Assembly (NCBI RefSeq): GCF_016917755.1
Contig: NZ_CP070326.1
Coordinates: 3,162,001-3,226,000, forward strand
Reading direction: 5' to 3'
DNA: 64,000 nucleotides
Origin: Streptomyces noursei
Lineage (GTDB): Bacteria; Actinomycetota; Actinomycetes; Streptomycetales; Streptomycetaceae
The number at the start of each line of letters is the position of its first letter. The first letter of the stretch is position 1. Under the pieces are notes generated by a model that was given only the letters and a program-made list of their open reading frames with translations, ran no database searches and was not told the origin of the DNA. This document shows positions 63,089 to 64,000 of the stretch, one piece after another. The position numbers and the translations under genes are program-made.

Positions 63089-63242
63089 GTGCGCCTCCTG
63101 GAGTCCCACCGGATCCGCCGGGTCCGCCGATCCCACCGCACACGCCGGGCACCGCGCGCCACGTCGTGCCTGCGGATCGTGCTTCCCCGCTTGATCGGAA
63201 AGCCTATCGGCCGTGTCGAGGGGCGTTGCGGCGCTCTCGCCG

Positions 63243-63350
63243 GCCCGACGGCGACGCCGGACGGCACCGGGTGCGCCGCGCAGGCCCGACGGCGGCGCCG
63301 AGCGGCGTCCGGTGCGCCGCGCAAGCCCAACGGCGGCGTCGGTGGGCGCC
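63243..63350. repeat. Imperfect 41-bp tandem repeat
   Basis: Three copies of a 41-base unit start with GCCC[G/A]ACGGCG at 63243, 63284 and 63325. The core GTGCGCCGCGCA recurs at 63271 and 63312. The stretch 63089-63390 has no gene; it lies between the small protein and the CobU-fusion gene. Confidence 0.6.
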
Positions 63351-63390
63351 CCGCGCGCTCGTGCGCGCCGGACGCGAGAGACTTACCCGG

Positions 63391-64000
63391 GTGGACCTGA
63401 CTCTCCTCGGCACCGGGGCCCCGCAGGGGCTGCCGCGCCCCGACTGCCCGTGTGCCGCCTGTGCGACCGCCGTCGGCGACGAGGCACGGGCGGCGACCGC
63501 CCTGCTCGTCGACGGCGCGCTGCTGCTCGACCTGACCCCGGGCCCGGCGTTCGCCGCCGCCCGTGCGGGCCGCTCGCTCACCGCGGTGCGCCAGGTGCTG
63601 CTCTCCCACCCGCACGACGGGCCGGCGCTGGAGGTGCCGGCGGGGCTGCCGCAGCCGGGCCGGGTCGCCGACGGCCGGGAGCTTGCGCTGCTGGGCGGGC
63701 ACCGGGTGCGGGCCATCGCGGTGGACGTCCCCGGCACCGGCTACGAGGTCACCGGCGACGACGGCCAGCGGCTGCTGTACCTGCCGCCGGGCGCGGCGCC
63801 GGCCGGGTGGGGCGAGGCCGACCCCGGCAACGGCGGGCCCGCGGCAGCGGGCGGCCCGGGACCGTACGACCTGGTGCTGCTGGACGTGCTGGCACGGCCG
63901 GAGGCGCTGGCCCGACTGCGGGCGAGCGGGGCGGTGGACGCGGCGACCGACGTGGTCGCGGTGCACCTGGACCACACCGTGCCGCCCGGGCCCGAACTCC
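63391..64000 (+). CDS. CobU-fusion protein, N-terminal MBL-like domain (3'-truncated by window end)
   Basis: The visible 203 residues start VDLTLLGTGAPQG and PDCPCAACATAVG, like PhnP/PqqB-type MBL proteins, then LLLDLTPGPAF and QVLLSHPHDGPALE. The canonical H-x-H-x-D-H is reduced to H-x-H-D-G-P, so the metal site looks degraded. The order and start match Streptomyces bifunctional adenosylcobinamide kinase/guanylyltransferase proteins with an N-terminal MBL region; the CobU kinase part would lie beyond the window. This call depends on remembered architecture. The GTG start at 63391 has no ribosome binding site and may be leaderless. Confidence 0.7.
   Translation, partial: MDLTLLGTGAPQGLPRPDCPCAACATAVGDEARAATALLVDGALLLDLTPGPAFAAARAGRSLTAVRQVLLSHPHDGPALEVPAGLPQPGRVADGRELALLGGHRVRAIAVDVPGTGYEVTGDDGQRLLYLPPGAAPAGWGEADPGNGGPAAAGGPGPYDLVLLDVLARPEALARLRASGAVDAATDVVAVHLDHTVPPGPEL

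Overview
This 64 kb window is chromosomal DNA from a high-GC actinobacterium, almost certainly a Streptomyces. The signs are strong GC bias, many GTG and TTG starts, 4-nt stop/start overlaps, Streptomyces-type families (MacRS, DUF3043, PspA with PspAA, SAM-IV riboswitch, tandem NlpC/P60 proteins) and a gene order that matches, from memory, the S. coelicolor core region around thiG through pspA. I see no prophage, insertion sequence, CRISPR array, tRNA, rRNA or large biosynthetic cluster. It reads as conserved core chromosome with rich regulation in its non-coding DNA.

Layout. 1-5.8 kb: end of thiG, a MerR regulator, a PASTA-domain Ser/Thr kinase, endonuclease IV, a YuiH-like molybdoenzyme, bacterioferritin and its ferredoxin with an iron box. 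5.9-11.7 kb: class II DAHP synthase, a tryptophan leader peptide with three Trp codons and an attenuator, fused anthranilate synthase trpEG, a D-2-hydroxyacid dehydrogenase and 6-phosphofructokinase with a Crp-like site. 11.8-21.5 kb: the MacRS two-component pair, PlsC acyltransferase, a lipase-like hydrolase, a nuclease-family protein with glucokinase, a small DUF protein, SRPBCC/ArsA-like pair and a phosphoesterase. 21.8-32 kb: acyl-CoA ligase, two glycosyltransferases, a putative metalloprotease lipoprotein, two NlpC/P60 cell-wall hydrolases (one behind a probable c-di-AMP riboswitch), a NYN-domain protein and a zinc-ribbon protein.

32-36.6 kb: rhomboid protease, an AsnC-type ligand-binding protein, a palindromic repeat island, a SAM-IV riboswitch controlling a class V aminotransferase, and trpD. 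36.6-46.1 kb: the whole respiratory bc1-aa3 block (qcrCAB, ctaE, ctaCDF), interrupted by an orphan degenerate receiver protein and an L,D-transpeptidase. 46.4-54.9 kb: a cysteine desulfurase-TusA fusion, a PfkB sugar kinase, a secreted or membrane hypothetical protein, an A-type Fe-S carrier, nadA, a metallo-beta-lactamase-fold protein with a cysteine cluster, and a YbdK-like ligase with a TTA codon. 55.2-64 kb: a SwrC-like RND transporter, a second two-component pair, pspAA/pspA, a DUF3043 membrane protein, a small protein and the start of a CobU-fusion protein cut by the window edge.

Themes that tie the region together are aromatic amino acid supply (DAHP synthase, trpEG, trpD), glucose metabolism (glucokinase, phosphofructokinase), iron-sulfur and sulfur handling (bfr/bfd, ErpA, NadA, desulfurases), aerobic respiration, and envelope maintenance and stress sensing (PASTA kinase, MacRS, NlpC/P60, Ldt, PspA). 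Function calls rest on motif recognition by eye; no database search was run.
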